Positions 24,117-31,782 of a DNA stretch of 64,000 nt are shown here, piece by piece. The notes beneath the pieces are model-generated. The model saw only the letters and a list, made by a program, of their open reading frames with translations, made no database searches and had not been told where the DNA came from. The stretch lies in contig NZ_MQUQ01000021.1 of the NCBI RefSeq assembly GCF_001953865.1, positions 1 to 64,000 of the forward strand, given 5' to 3'. The stretch's first letter is position 1; each line of letters begins with the position of its first letter. The stretch is from Amycolatopsis coloradensis (lineage in GTDB: Bacteria; Actinomycetota; Actinomycetes; Mycobacteriales; Pseudonocardiaceae). The position numbers were made by a program, and so were the translations under genes.

Positions 24117-24713
24117 TCAGATCTCGACCATGGACTCCTGGACCCGGTTCAGGTCGTCCTCGCTCAGCGGGATCCCCGCTACCAGCGTGAACCGCAGGCC
24201 GTCGGCGTTCCAGGTGTAAACGTGGCCCGATCCTTCCCCGGGCTGGAAGGGAGCACCGTCTTCCGGACGCTGGTCCACGACGACCTGGTACCGGCCGGCG
24301 GGGACCATGAGCGAGGTTTGGTAGGCGCCGGTGATCCAGTTGCCACTGCTGGACCTCGTCCCCACGCCACCCGGCCAGTAACGCGGGATCCGCGCCTGCC
24401 GCGCCGCGGCGGCCCGGACCGAATAGGGCTGCTCCAGGAGTTCCCGAGACCGTGCGGTGCTCGGGATCGGGCGCTCCGGCCCGTCCCAGGTGAACAACTC
24501 GTCGCCGAGATCCATGTCCGTCGTGAACTCGGTGAACTCCACGACGTGCGTGAACTCCGGCGAGCCGATACGCCGGAAGAGCCGGACCCCGGTGGCGGCG
24601 TCGACCGCCACCAGTTCGCCGTCTTCCGTCTCGTACTCCCACGTCGGGCGGCCGAGCCGGGTGCCGGCGGAGATCCCGGACGGCGTGGTTTCCCACCAGT
24701 GGTCGTCCAGCAC
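24117..24713 (-). CDS. C-terminal part of a frame-disrupted protein
   Basis: 198 residues from a GTG that overlaps the stop of the next upstream frame (TAGTG). The text LGRPTWEYETEDGELVAVDA, LFTWDGPE and a C-terminal beta-rich part resemble a little-characterised actinobacterial family in which a regulator-like or envelope protein compares its own domain to a signal, but I cannot name it. The frame continues upstream of the GTG (VCHHLVGRVVLDDHWWE) without a start, which suggests that 24117-25048 was one gene and that one base has been gained or lost near 24740-24765. Translational coupling as two genes is the alternative. Confidence 0.55.
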   Translation of the reverse strand: MLDDHWWETTPSGISAGTRLGRPTWEYETEDGELVAVDAATGVRLFRRIGSPEFTHVVEFTEFTTDMDLGDELFTWDGPERPIPSTARSRELLEQPYSVRAAAARQARIPRYWPGGVGTRSSSGNWITGAYQTSLMVPAGRYQVVVDQRPEDGAPFQPGEGSGHVYTWNADGLRFTLVAGIPLSEDDLNRVQESMVEI

Positions 24714-25048
24714 TACGCGACCGACGAGGTGGTGGCAGACCGCGGTGATCGAGTGATGTGTCGAAGAGACGGCCCGCCGACGGGGACCACTTCGTAGGAC
24801 GGCGGCTCACCCGGCTGATCGAAGATCCAGTGCGCCCGCTCGTCGCTGATGTAGAGCGGTTCGCCGTCCGCGTCGGCGAACCGGCGTTCGTCGACGGAGC
24901 GGTGCCACAGCTTGATCGTGCGTGGCTCCGCTCCCGGGCTGGTCACCCTTATGGTGCCCGCCACGGCGACCCGGTACGCGGCGGCCAGCAGGCCGCTCAG
25001 TTCGGGCCAGCTCGGCACGCGCGAAGCCGCGTGAACATCCCCGGTCAT
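24713..25048 (-). CDS. N-terminal part of the same frame-disrupted protein
   Basis: 111 residues, start MTGDVHAASRVPSWPEL with an AGGAGG-like site (CAAGGAGGA) 7 bases before ATG 25048. The segment TIKLWHRSVDERRFADADG is beta-rich and reads like the front of one domain with the following frame. The last 14 residues (after GGPSLRHI) look out of frame. No signal peptide and no membrane helix. If the two parts are joined the protein would have about 310 residues. Confidence 0.5.
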   Translation of the reverse strand: MTGDVHAASRVPSWPELSGLLAAAYRVAVAGTIRVTSPGAEPRTIKLWHRSVDERRFADADGEPLYISDERAHWIFDQPGEPPSYEVVPVGGPSLRHITRSPRSATTSSVA

Positions 25049-25111
25049 TTCTCCTCCTTGGTACTCGAGGGGAAGCTAGCGGTGGGCACCGACAGTTCCG
25101 TCGTCCCCTCG

Positions 25112-25648
25112 TCAGGCGGAGTAAGGCCGGGCCTGACGCGCGTCACGCAGGGCGTGAGCCCACCAGCCCAGCTGGTTCAGCTGGGTGGTGGCCGCGAGAT
25201 CGGCGCCGTCGGCGTCCAGGTGTTCACCGTCGGACCCGAAGTTGTTCCAGGCGTAGGGGAAGCTCACGGTCTCGCGGATCGTCATGGCGTGGAGTTCGGC
25301 GAAGACCGGGCGCAGGTGCTCGACCGCGCGCAGGCCGCCGGAGATCCCACCATAGGAGACGAAGGCGACTGGCTTCCCGTGCCATTCGCTGCCGGTGTTG
25401 TCGAGAGCGGTCTTGAACGGGCCGGGGTAGCTGTGGTTGTACTCGGGGACGATCACGACGACGGCGTCCGCGGCGGCGACGCCGGAGGAGAGTCCGTCGG
25501 GGGATTCGGCCAGGTCGATGACGGACAGGTTGACGTCTTCGCGTTGTTTGGCGCGGTCTAGGAACCAGTTCGCGACTACCGGAGCGAAGCGTCCTTCACG
25601 GACGCTTCCGATCACGACGGCGAGGTTGTAAGGCGTCTCAGTTGTCAT
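25112..25648 (-). CDS. NAD(P)H-dependent FMN reductase
   Basis: 178 residues of flavodoxin-like fold. VVIGSVREGRFAPVVANWF (2-strand phosphate loop GSVREGR), VPEYNHSYPGPFKTALDN and VSYGGISGGLRA are the FMN-binding motifs of the NADPH-dependent FMN reductase family. It would reduce flavins, quinones or azo compounds in the cytosol. It is divergent from the ArsR-like gene at 25768, and the operator at 25716-25753 stands between them, so it may be under the same control. Confidence 0.9.
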   Translation of the reverse strand: MTTETPYNLAVVIGSVREGRFAPVVANWFLDRAKQREDVNLSVIDLAESPDGLSSGVAAADAVVVIVPEYNHSYPGPFKTALDNTGSEWHGKPVAFVSYGGISGGLRAVEHLRPVFAELHAMTIRETVSFPYAWNNFGSDGEHLDADGADLAATTQLNQLGWWAHALRDARQARPYSA

Positions 25649-25715
25649 GTCGCAAACCGTAAAACCTGAACCTTGCTAGAGGTCAAACTCCGGATTCGCC
25701 AATGCCTGAACCGAT

Positions 25716-25753
25716 AACCGCAGAGAACTCTTTGCAGAGAAGTCTCTGCGGTT
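25716..25753. promoter_or_regulatory. Perfect operator dyad with overlapping promoter
   Basis: AACCGCAGAGA (25716-25726) and TCTCTGCGGTT (25743-25753) are exact reverse complements, with a third GCAGAGA copy (25734-25740) between them. TTGCAG (25732-25737) and TAGGGT (25755-25760), 17 bases apart, form a promoter that the dyad covers; the start point would be at the GTG at 25768. This is a strong design for autorepression of the ArsR-MFS operon. Confidence 0.7.
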
Positions 25754-25767
25754 GTAGGGTCGGCGGC

Positions 25768-26346
25768 GTGGGGAAGAGCGAGAGGTATCTCGCGCGGATC
25801 GACGGCCGCCTTCTGCGAGCGTTGTCGCATCCGCTGCGAGTCCGGATCCTGGAACTGCTGCGAGAGGACGGCCCGGCGACGGCGTCCGGGCTGGCGAAGC
25901 GGGTGGGGGAGAGTTCGGGGACCACGAGCTGGCATCTGCGGCAGCTGGCCGAGTGCGGCCTGATCACGGACGACGCCGAACGCGGCAGCAGGCGCGACCG
26001 GTGGTGGAAGGCCGTGCACGAGGGCGACCGAATGCAGGCAAGGGACTTCATCGACGATCCCGACCTCGCCGGTCCTTTCAACGCGTACGCCCACACGATG
26101 ATCGAGCGGCGCCACGCCGCCGAAGCGCAGTTCGTCGCCGAGGTGCGGGACTGGGCCGACGAGTGGATCGACAAGGTCAACTTTCACGACTCGCCGCTCC
26201 CGCTGACACCCGACGAGGCAGCCGCGCTGAGCGACGAGATCCTCGACGTGATCGACCGTTACCGCCGTCCGGAGCGGGACGGCGACACCCAGGTCCGCGT
26301 CCACTGGGCGGCCTTCCCGAGACGATCGCGGCCGGAACGGTCATGA
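25768..26346 (+). CDS. ArsR/DUF2087-like winged-helix regulator of MFS operon
   Basis: 192 residues from GTG 25768 (leaderless by the predicted promoter; the longer frame from ATG 25702 would begin within the operator). LLRALSHPLRVRILELLRED and SSGTTSWHLRQLAECGLI form the HTH; GSRRDRWWKAV is the wing. The C-terminal half (FNAYAHTMIERRHAAE) is typical of actinobacterial helix-turn-helix proteins that sense drugs. It overlaps the MFS transporter by 4 bases (ATGA), so it very likely represses that transporter until an exported compound binds. Confidence 0.85.
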   Translation: MGKSERYLARIDGRLLRALSHPLRVRILELLREDGPATASGLAKRVGESSGTTSWHLRQLAECGLITDDAERGSRRDRWWKAVHEGDRMQARDFIDDPDLAGPFNAYAHTMIERRHAAEAQFVAEVRDWADEWIDKVNFHDSPLPLTPDEAAALSDEILDVIDRYRRPERDGDTQVRVHWAAFPRRSRPERS

Positions 26347-27593
26347 GCAGGCTGCCGCTGGGGGCCCTGGTCGCGGCTTCGGGGATCTCCTCGGCCGGGG
26401 TGATGATGACGCTGATCGCGATTCCCTGGTATGTCCTGCAAAGCACCGGCAGCGGGACGAAGACCGGCCTCGTGACCGCGGCCGAAGTGCTCGGCCTGAC
26501 GGTCGCCGCGCTGCTGGGCGGGCCGATCGTGGACCGGGTCGGCACGCGCCGGGCCAGCGTCGGCGCGGACCTGCTGACCACCGTCACGGTCCTGCTGGTC
26601 CCGCTCGCCGTGAGCACGACGGGGCTCAGTCTGCCGGGGCTGATCGTGCTGTCGTTCGTTATGGGCGTGTCGCGAGGCCCCGCCGACACCGCGAAACAGG
26701 TCCTGCTCGCGGGCGTCGTCGAACTCGGCGGAATCCGGCCCAGCCGGGGCGCCAGCGCCGTCGAGGCCGCGATGAGGACCGGCCGGATGGTGGGCGGCCC
26801 CGCGGCGGGCGCGCTCATCGCCCTGATCGGGCCCGTGACGGTGCTGTTCGTCGACGCCGGCGCGCTCCTGGTGTCCGCCGCGCTGGTGTCCAGCCTGATC
26901 CCCGCCGCGGCCGGTCCGCCGCGGGCGTCCTCGGACGGTTATCTCGACCAACTGCGCGAGGGGCTCGGGTACGTCAAACGCGATCGGGTACTGCGGGCGA
27001 TGGTCGGCATGTTGATGCTCACCAACAGCCTCGATTTCGGCCTGCTCGGTGTCCTGTACCCGGCATATGGCGATCAGGTCCTGCACAGCACCGCCCTCAT
27101 CGGCGCGATGATCACCGCCGTCGCCGTCGGGGGCCTGATGGGGTCGGCGCTCTACGGCTGGATCGGTCACCGGTTCTCGCGCCGCTCGGCGCTCCTGGCC
27201 GCCGTCGCCATCGAAGGCGCGCCGAGGTTCGCCCTGCTGGCGCTGGAACCCACGCCGGTCGTCCTGCTCGCGGGACTGGTGGTCGCCGGGATCGGGGCGG
27301 GCGCGCTCAACCCGATCGTGCTGCCGGTGGTCTACGAACGGGTACCCGAAGCCGTCCGCGGCCGCGTGTTCAGTCTCCTCGTCGGCGGAGTGCTGGCCGC
27401 GATGCCGCTCGGCTCGATGGCGGCAGGGCTGTTGCTGGACGGAGCCGGACTCGTCGGCGCGCTCGCGACGTTCGGTGGCCTGTACCTGATCGCCACCACC
27501 TTCCCGGCGATCTTCCCGGTCTGGCGGGGGCTCGACGACCCTGCCCCGATCGGGGGTGACCGGCTGGTGAGCCAAGGGGCGCGGACCGACTAG
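26343..27593 (+). CDS. MFS transporter, probable multidrug efflux
   Basis: 416 residues with about 10-12 membrane helices. GPIVDRVGTRRA (about 60-71) is the cytosolic loop 2-3 motif A of the major facilitator superfamily, repeated more weakly as GWIGHRFSRRS. Similarity is to the drug:H+ antiporter-like group that includes macrolide exporters of the MFS_3 type. Translationally coupled to the ArsR-like repressor. The substrate cannot be inferred. Confidence 0.87.
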   Translation: MSRLPLGALVAASGISSAGVMMTLIAIPWYVLQSTGSGTKTGLVTAAEVLGLTVAALLGGPIVDRVGTRRASVGADLLTTVTVLLVPLAVSTTGLSLPGLIVLSFVMGVSRGPADTAKQVLLAGVVELGGIRPSRGASAVEAAMRTGRMVGGPAAGALIALIGPVTVLFVDAGALLVSAALVSSLIPAAAGPPRASSDGYLDQLREGLGYVKRDRVLRAMVGMLMLTNSLDFGLLGVLYPAYGDQVLHSTALIGAMITAVAVGGLMGSALYGWIGHRFSRRSALLAAVAIEGAPRFALLALEPTPVVLLAGLVVAGIGAGALNPIVLPVVYERVPEAVRGRVFSLLVGGVLAAMPLGSMAAGLLLDGAGLVGALATFGGLYLIATTFPAIFPVWRGLDDPAPIGGDRLVSQGARTD

Positions 27594-27603
27594 GCTCGGC
27601 GTC

Positions 27604-28746
27604 ATGTCGCGCCGTTCCCTTCACCACCCAGCTCCCGATGTCGCCAGCCTCCGCGCCCGCCTCGACCGGGCCCGTGCCGCGGCGGCCGCCGCGGACACCG
27701 ACGCCCTGCTGATCGCGCCCGGCTCGGACCTGCGCTACCTGATCGGACAGGCCGGGGGCTCCTTCGAGCGGCTGACCACTCTCGTGATCCCGGCCGACGG
27801 CGTCCCGGCGCTGGTGCTGCCGAAGCTCGAGGCTCCCGGCTACGCCGACGTCCCGGCCGAGGAACTCGGCATCGAGGTCGTCACCTGGGTCGACGGGGAC
27901 AACGCCTACGAACTGGTCGCCGGCAGGCTGGGCAAACCAGGCCGGGTCGCGGTCAGCGACTTCACCCCGGCACTGCACGTGCTCGCCTTCCGCGGCGCGC
28001 TCGGCGACGCCGACCAGACGCTCGCCGGTCCGATCGTGCGCGAACTGCGGATGCGCAAGGACGCGGCCGAAATCCAGGCGCTGCGCGACGCGGGGGCGGC
28101 CATCGACCGCGTCCACGCCCGGGTCCACGAGTGGCTGCGGCCGGGCCGGACCGAGGCCGAGGTCGGCGCGGACATCACCGCCGCGATCGTCGAAGAGGGC
28201 CACACCCACGCGGACTTCGTGATCGTCGGCTCGGGCCCCAACGGCGCCAGCCCGCACCACGACGTCTCCGAGCGGGTCATCGAACGCGGCGACGTCGTCG
28301 TGGTCGACATCGGCGGCCCGATCGCCGAGGGCTACAACTCCGACTCCACCCGCACCTACGCGGTCGGCGAACCGCGTGACGCCGACGTCGCCGAGACGTA
28401 CGCGGTCCTGCAGCGCGCCCAGCGCGCCGCGGTCGAGGCCGTCCGCCCCGGCGTCACCGCCGAGCAGATCGACGCCGCCGCGCGCGACATCATCGACGGC
28501 GCGGGCTACGGCGAGTTCTTCATCCACCGCACCGGCCACGGCATCGGCCTCGACGTGCACGAGGAGCCCTACATCATCAAGGGCAACGCGCTGCCGCTGG
28601 AGCCGGGCATGGCCTTCAGCGTCGAACCCGGCATCTACCAGCCGGGTCGCTGGGGCGCCCGCATCGAGGACATCGTCGTGGTCACCGAGGACGGCGTCGA
28701 ATCGGTCAACCAGCGTCCGCACGACCTGATCGTGCTCGACGCATGA
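27604..28746 (+). CDS. M24-family metallopeptidase (Xaa-Pro aminopeptidase-like)
   Basis: 380 residues. The N-terminal creatinase-like domain (about 1-145) precedes the pita-bread catalytic domain, in which VVDIGGPIAEGYNSDSTR (two metal Asp), HRTGHGIGLDVHE (metal His and catalytic His) and FSVEPGIY plus RIEDIVVV (metal Glu) are visible. It would remove N-terminal residues before proline from peptides in the cytosol. It overlaps the AsnC-type regulator by 4 bases. Confidence 0.92.
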   Translation: MSRRSLHHPAPDVASLRARLDRARAAAAAADTDALLIAPGSDLRYLIGQAGGSFERLTTLVIPADGVPALVLPKLEAPGYADVPAEELGIEVVTWVDGDNAYELVAGRLGKPGRVAVSDFTPALHVLAFRGALGDADQTLAGPIVRELRMRKDAAEIQALRDAGAAIDRVHARVHEWLRPGRTEAEVGADITAAIVEEGHTHADFVIVGSGPNGASPHHDVSERVIERGDVVVVDIGGPIAEGYNSDSTRTYAVGEPRDADVAETYAVLQRAQRAAVEAVRPGVTAEQIDAAARDIIDGAGYGEFFIHRTGHGIGLDVHEEPYIIKGNALPLEPGMAFSVEPGIYQPGRWGARIEDIVVVTEDGVESVNQRPHDLIVLDA

Positions 28747-29195
28747 CCGGTTCTCTGGAGCCGCTGGACCAGGCGATCGTGGGTGAACTGGCGGCTGACG
28801 GGCGGCGTAGTTTCACCGATCTCGCCGAGCGGGTCGGACTCTCGGTGTCGGCGGTGCACCAGCGGGTGCGGCGGCTGGAGCAGCGCGGCGTGATCCTCGG
28901 GTACACCGCGCGGCTCGACGGCGAGCAGATCGGCCTCCCGCTCACGGCGCTGATCTCGCTGACCCCGAACGACCCCGCCGCCCCGGACGACTATCCGCAG
29001 CGTCTCGAGCACATCAAGGAGATCGAGTCCTGCTACTCGGTCGCCGGGGACGAGTCGTACATCCTCCTGGTCCGGGTGGCTTCGCCGCTCGGACTGGAGG
29101 ATCTGCTCCGCCGGATCCGCGAGTCCGCCAAGGTCTCGACCCGGACCACGGTGGTGCTGTCGACGCCGTTCGAAGGGCGCTCGCCGACGCTGTGA
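28743..29195 (+). CDS. Lrp/AsnC-family regulator
   Basis: 150 residues: N-terminal HTH (LDQAIVGELAADGRRSF ... SVSAVHQRVRRLEQRGVI) and C-terminal RAM domain (about 70-145), with ESCYSVAGDESYILLV the usual effector pocket region. These proteins respond to amino acids or related small molecules. Coupling with the peptidase gene suggests a role in amino acid or peptide supply. Confidence 0.9.
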   Translation: MTGSLEPLDQAIVGELAADGRRSFTDLAERVGLSVSAVHQRVRRLEQRGVILGYTARLDGEQIGLPLTALISLTPNDPAAPDDYPQRLEHIKEIESCYSVAGDESYILLVRVASPLGLEDLLRRIRESAKVSTRTTVVLSTPFEGRSPTL

Positions 29196-29250
29196 CCGGG
29201 CCCTTCCCGGTAAATGGGTGGACTTGCGCGACGCTGGTACGATAAAAGGT

Positions 29251-29478
29251 ATGGCAACACGTAAGGTCACTCTTTCACTCGACAGCGGTGCGCTCGAGTT
29301 CGCCGAGCGGGCCGCCAAGGCACACGGGATCTCGGTCTCGTCGTGGTTGTCCAAGGCAGCCCGCAGGGAAGCCGTCCGCACCGGGTACACCCCGCAGCGC
29401 GCTCCGGTCGCACCGTCCGCCGAATCGGACGAGGCCGAGCTGACCGCCGCGGAGAAGGATCTGCGTGCACAGGGGTGA
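29251..29478 (+). CDS. Antitoxin-like protein of a MazEF-type module
   Basis: 75 residues from ATG 29251 (the longer frame from 29218 lacks a ribosome site). KVTLSLDSGALEFAERAAKAHG (in part LSLDSGALEFAERA) and VSSWLSKAARREA are the strand and helices of a ribbon-helix-helix DNA-binding fold. The C-terminal half is charged and disordered, as in toxin-binding antitoxin tails. It overlaps the toxin gene by 14 bases. It probably binds toxin and represses its own promoter. Confidence 0.75.
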   Translation: MATRKVTLSLDSGALEFAERAAKAHGISVSSWLSKAARREAVRTGYTPQRAPVAPSAESDEAELTAAEKDLRAQG

Positions 29479-29764
29479 AGTCTGGACGTACCACCCCCCG
29501 ACCGAACCGGCACGGCAGCGCACCGTCGTGCTGCTGTCCTCGGACGGGGTGAACGAATCCGAGCGGCCGTGGCTGCTCGGCACCGAACTGCTCGACCGTG
29601 ATCCACAGGACATCCTCGGTGTCGCCGTCGACGCGCGCTACTGGGTCTCCACGCTGAACCTCACACGTCTGTACCGGCCGTGGTTCGACGAAAAGATCGC
29701 GGAGATCGACCAAGAGGTCCAGGAGCGCATCGACATCGCGCTACGCGCCGCACTCGACCTTTAG
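29465..29764 (+). CDS. MazF/PemK-family toxin
   Basis: 99 residues from GTG 29465 (MHRGEVWTYHPP), which lies inside the antitoxin gene. The start RGEVW and RTVVLLSSDGVN match the beta-barrel endoribonuclease fold; the C-terminal LNLTRLYRPW replaces the typical drup-like end with some divergence. MazF enzymes cut mRNA at short sites. The stop overlaps that of the convergent hydrolase gene by 4 bases. Activity is inferred from fold and context only. Confidence 0.75.
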   Translation: MHRGEVWTYHPPTEPARQRTVVLLSSDGVNESERPWLLGTELLDRDPQDILGVAVDARYWVSTLNLTRLYRPWFDEKIAEIDQEVQERIDIALRAALDL

Positions 29765-30840
29765 CGGGCGATCACTTCGGGCGCGGCGTGCAGTTTGCGG
29801 TCGGGCCCGGCGAGGCACGACGCGTTACCGCCGCGTGCGGCGAGGAACTCGTTGAGGCAGTTCGCGATCTGAGCGTGCCCGTTCGCGTTGGGGTGGAACG
29901 ACTCCTGGAGCGCGTGGCTCGCACGGTCCACCTGGCCGAGGTCGCGCAGTTGCAGCGTCAGCCTGCTGAACCACTCGTTCGCCGGGTCGCTGCTGCACGC
30001 CTCGCGGCCGGCGCCCGCCCGCGAAAGGTCGAGGAACCGCGCGCTGGTCGCCCTCGACGCCTGCTTGAGCCCGTCCGACAGGACGGAGACGCCGTCGCGC
30101 CGCATCCACTCCAGATCCTCGGTGCGGAACGGGCAGCCGTTGAGGCTGCGCAGCGCTTCCGGGATCTGAGGGCCGACAGGCGAGGCGTACGACATCAGCA
30201 CGAGCTGGTAGTCCGCCGGGACGTAACCGGCCTGTGCCAGCACCTTCTTGACGTCAGCGACGGCGTTGGTCACCTTCGGCACCATCGCGTCCACTTTGGA
30301 CTTCCAGGTGGTGCGAAGTGCTTCGCTGCACGGCGGATTCTGGGGCGAGAACCACGCCTTGAAACACTCGTTGACCTGGGCGGAAAACTTCGGCTCGTCG
30401 TTCGCGCCGATCGCGATCACCACCGCCGCGACCCGGTGATCCTTGACCAGGTTCGCGAGCTGCTGAGCCTGCGAGGGCTCGGTCCACTGCTTCGCCTCGC
30501 CAAGCGCGACCTGCTCCGAAGGCGCCCCGGAACACGCGAGGTTCACGCGCGCGGTGACGCCGGGGATCTTGATCTGCTCCACGAAGGCGTTGGGGGAGCG
30601 GTGGCACCAGTTGCCGCCCTGCCCGTTGGTCGTGGGCGTGTAGTCGCCCGCGCCTTCACCGGAAACGGTGCTGTCGCCGATGGAGACGACCGTCAGCGGC
30701 CCCGTCCCCGGTGGGCCCTGGCGCGGGGACGGCTGCCCTGGGCGGCTTTCCGACCCGCTAAAGGCAATGAACCCGACGAGAACCACCACGAACGTGAGCG
30801 CGAGAGCACCCCACCACCACCGGAAACGTCGCATCGTCAT
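29761..30840 (-). CDS. Membrane-anchored SGNH/GDSL hydrolase
   Basis: 359 residues. One N-terminal membrane helix (about 9-27), then a Pro/Ser linker and an SGNH domain: SIGDSTVSGEG (catalytic Ser in GDS), a Gly/Asn pair in IGANDEPKF, and SFHPNANGHAQ with the catalytic Asp/His relay (here FHPN). Cysteines at several places suggest folding outside the membrane. Likely an esterase acting on envelope or external substrates; exact ester unknown. Its upstream DNA contains the 21-bp repeat element. Confidence 0.85.
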   Translation of the reverse strand: MTMRRFRWWWGALALTFVVVLVGFIAFSGSESRPGQPSPRQGPPGTGPLTVVSIGDSTVSGEGAGDYTPTTNGQGGNWCHRSPNAFVEQIKIPGVTARVNLACSGAPSEQVALGEAKQWTEPSQAQQLANLVKDHRVAAVVIAIGANDEPKFSAQVNECFKAWFSPQNPPCSEALRTTWKSKVDAMVPKVTNAVADVKKVLAQAGYVPADYQLVLMSYASPVGPQIPEALRSLNGCPFRTEDLEWMRRDGVSVLSDGLKQASRATSARFLDLSRAGAGREACSSDPANEWFSRLTLQLRDLGQVDRASHALQESFHPNANGHAQIANCLNEFLAARGGNASCLAGPDRKLHAAPEVIAR

Positions 30841-30930
30841 CGGAGTCTACGGACACCTGACCCGACCGGGTGATCATGGCGGATGTGACGGTGGCGATGC
30901 CGGGTCCCGACGCAGGTCTGGAGGGGGTCT

Positions 30931-31219
30931 TGAGTGGCGTTCGGGTTGGAGCCGAGGGTGGCTTAGGTACCTATCGCGGTGCGCCGGTGGCGGTTTCGCG
31001 TGATCAGCCGGACGACACACGTGACGGGATGGACGACACACGTGACGGGATGGACGACACACGTGATCGGATGGACGACGCGCGTGTCCAGCCGGACGAC
31101 ACGCGACGGGACCGGCTGCGTCCGTGTGTCGTCCGTCCGATCACACGTGTCGTCCGTCGGGTCACACGTGTCGTCCATCCGATCACGCGTGCCGTCCCAT
31201 CAGCCACGCGAAACCGGCC
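30931..31219. repeat. Modular intergenic repeat with two convergent 21-bp-period arrays
   Basis: No gene is supported in 30841-31246. A TTCGGGTT/CTTAGGTACCT module (30940-30975) is followed by terminal block GGTGGCGGTTTCGCGTG (30986-31002). Five copies of the core GACGACACACGTG begin at 31011, 31032, 31053, 31074 and 31095, exactly 21 bases apart. The inverse core follows four times with GTCGTC ending at 31133, 31154, 31175 and 31196, again 21 bases apart. The inverted terminal block CACGCGAAACC begins at 31205. Nine cores thus face each other in two arms. Related copies lie at about 37861 and 57049. Confidence 0.85.
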
Positions 31220-31246
31220 CGGTCCGATCACGACCTGAGGAACCTC

Positions 31247-31500
31247 AGGCGCCTACCCAACGCCGGACCGCGGTATCGAGCAACTTCCGCGCGTTCTCGT
31301 CGGACGCCTCTTCGGCGTCGGCCCAGACGATGGTCCCGTCCGGGCGCACGAACAGGCTCGGCAGCGAGGCGACCGCGGCGATCGCCATCAGGAGTGCCTC
31401 GCCGGGAGCGTGGACCTCCAGCCCGGATCCGGCCGACCAGTCGAGGTCCGTCGCGACGAGCCGGAGCCCGCGCGGGCTCGAGACCGGAAGCGGCCGACGA
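31247..31500 (-). pseudogene. Debris: end of a maleylpyruvate isomerase-like gene joined to another 3' end
   Basis: One open minus-strand frame reads LRLVATDLDWSAGSG then APGEALLMAIAA, which is the C-terminal signature of mycothiol-dependent maleylpyruvate isomerase-type (TIGR03083) proteins. It continues in frame into FVRPDGTIVWADAEE and a short helix to the stop at 31247, which resembles the end of a different family (redox or monooxygenase type). No start, no helical DinB-like domain. Most likely a fusion of two gene ends left by deletions. Confidence 0.5.
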
Positions 31501-31662
31501 GGTCGGCGCCGGGGGTGTCACGGTCTGGGCCGGGGGAGCGGAGTACGACGTGGGCGGAGGGTCGGCTTGCGGTATCGGGAGGCTGCCTCGGCACGCCGAC
31601 ACTGCCGTGCCGAGGCCGATCAAGAGCACGCCCGCCCGGGCACGCGAAGTCAGAGGTCTCAC
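31480..31662 (-). pseudogene. Truncated lipoprotein gene (5' end only)
   Basis: ATG 31662 opens a signal peptide with lipobox (VSAC after GLGTA) and a Pro/Thr/Ser linker of the kind seen in secreted lipoproteins. After about 60 residues the frame runs into the debris of 31247-31500 in the wrong register and becomes Arg-rich nonsense. The real C-terminal domain is missing, so a functional product is unlikely. Confidence 0.5.
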
Positions 31663-31782
31663 GTGGCCGACGCCAAGGCGCTTTCATGAAATTTGGATGA
31701 AACGGCCTAGCGCCTTGCCCAGTGGTACCGGAGCAGGCTCTCCAGCGGACGGAAACGCTTCCCCCGTACAGCCACCACTCGC

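Noticed and set aside
31011-31196. CRISPR array
   Set aside because: Cores are 13 bases and the variable parts only 8, orientation flips in the middle, and no cas genes are near.
30986-31216. parS-like centromere sites
   Set aside because: The outer blocks GTTTCGCGTG and CACGCGAAAC resemble halves of parS (GTTTCACGTGAAAC), but they are about 200 bases apart and no complete parS is present.
30870-31238. Open frame with a heptapeptide repeat (DDTRDGM) across the 21-bp array
   Set aside because: The 21-base unit is seven codons, so several frames stay open by necessity on both strands. The second and third loci would give different peptides, and no ribosome site or start is consistent. I take the array as DNA or RNA structure.
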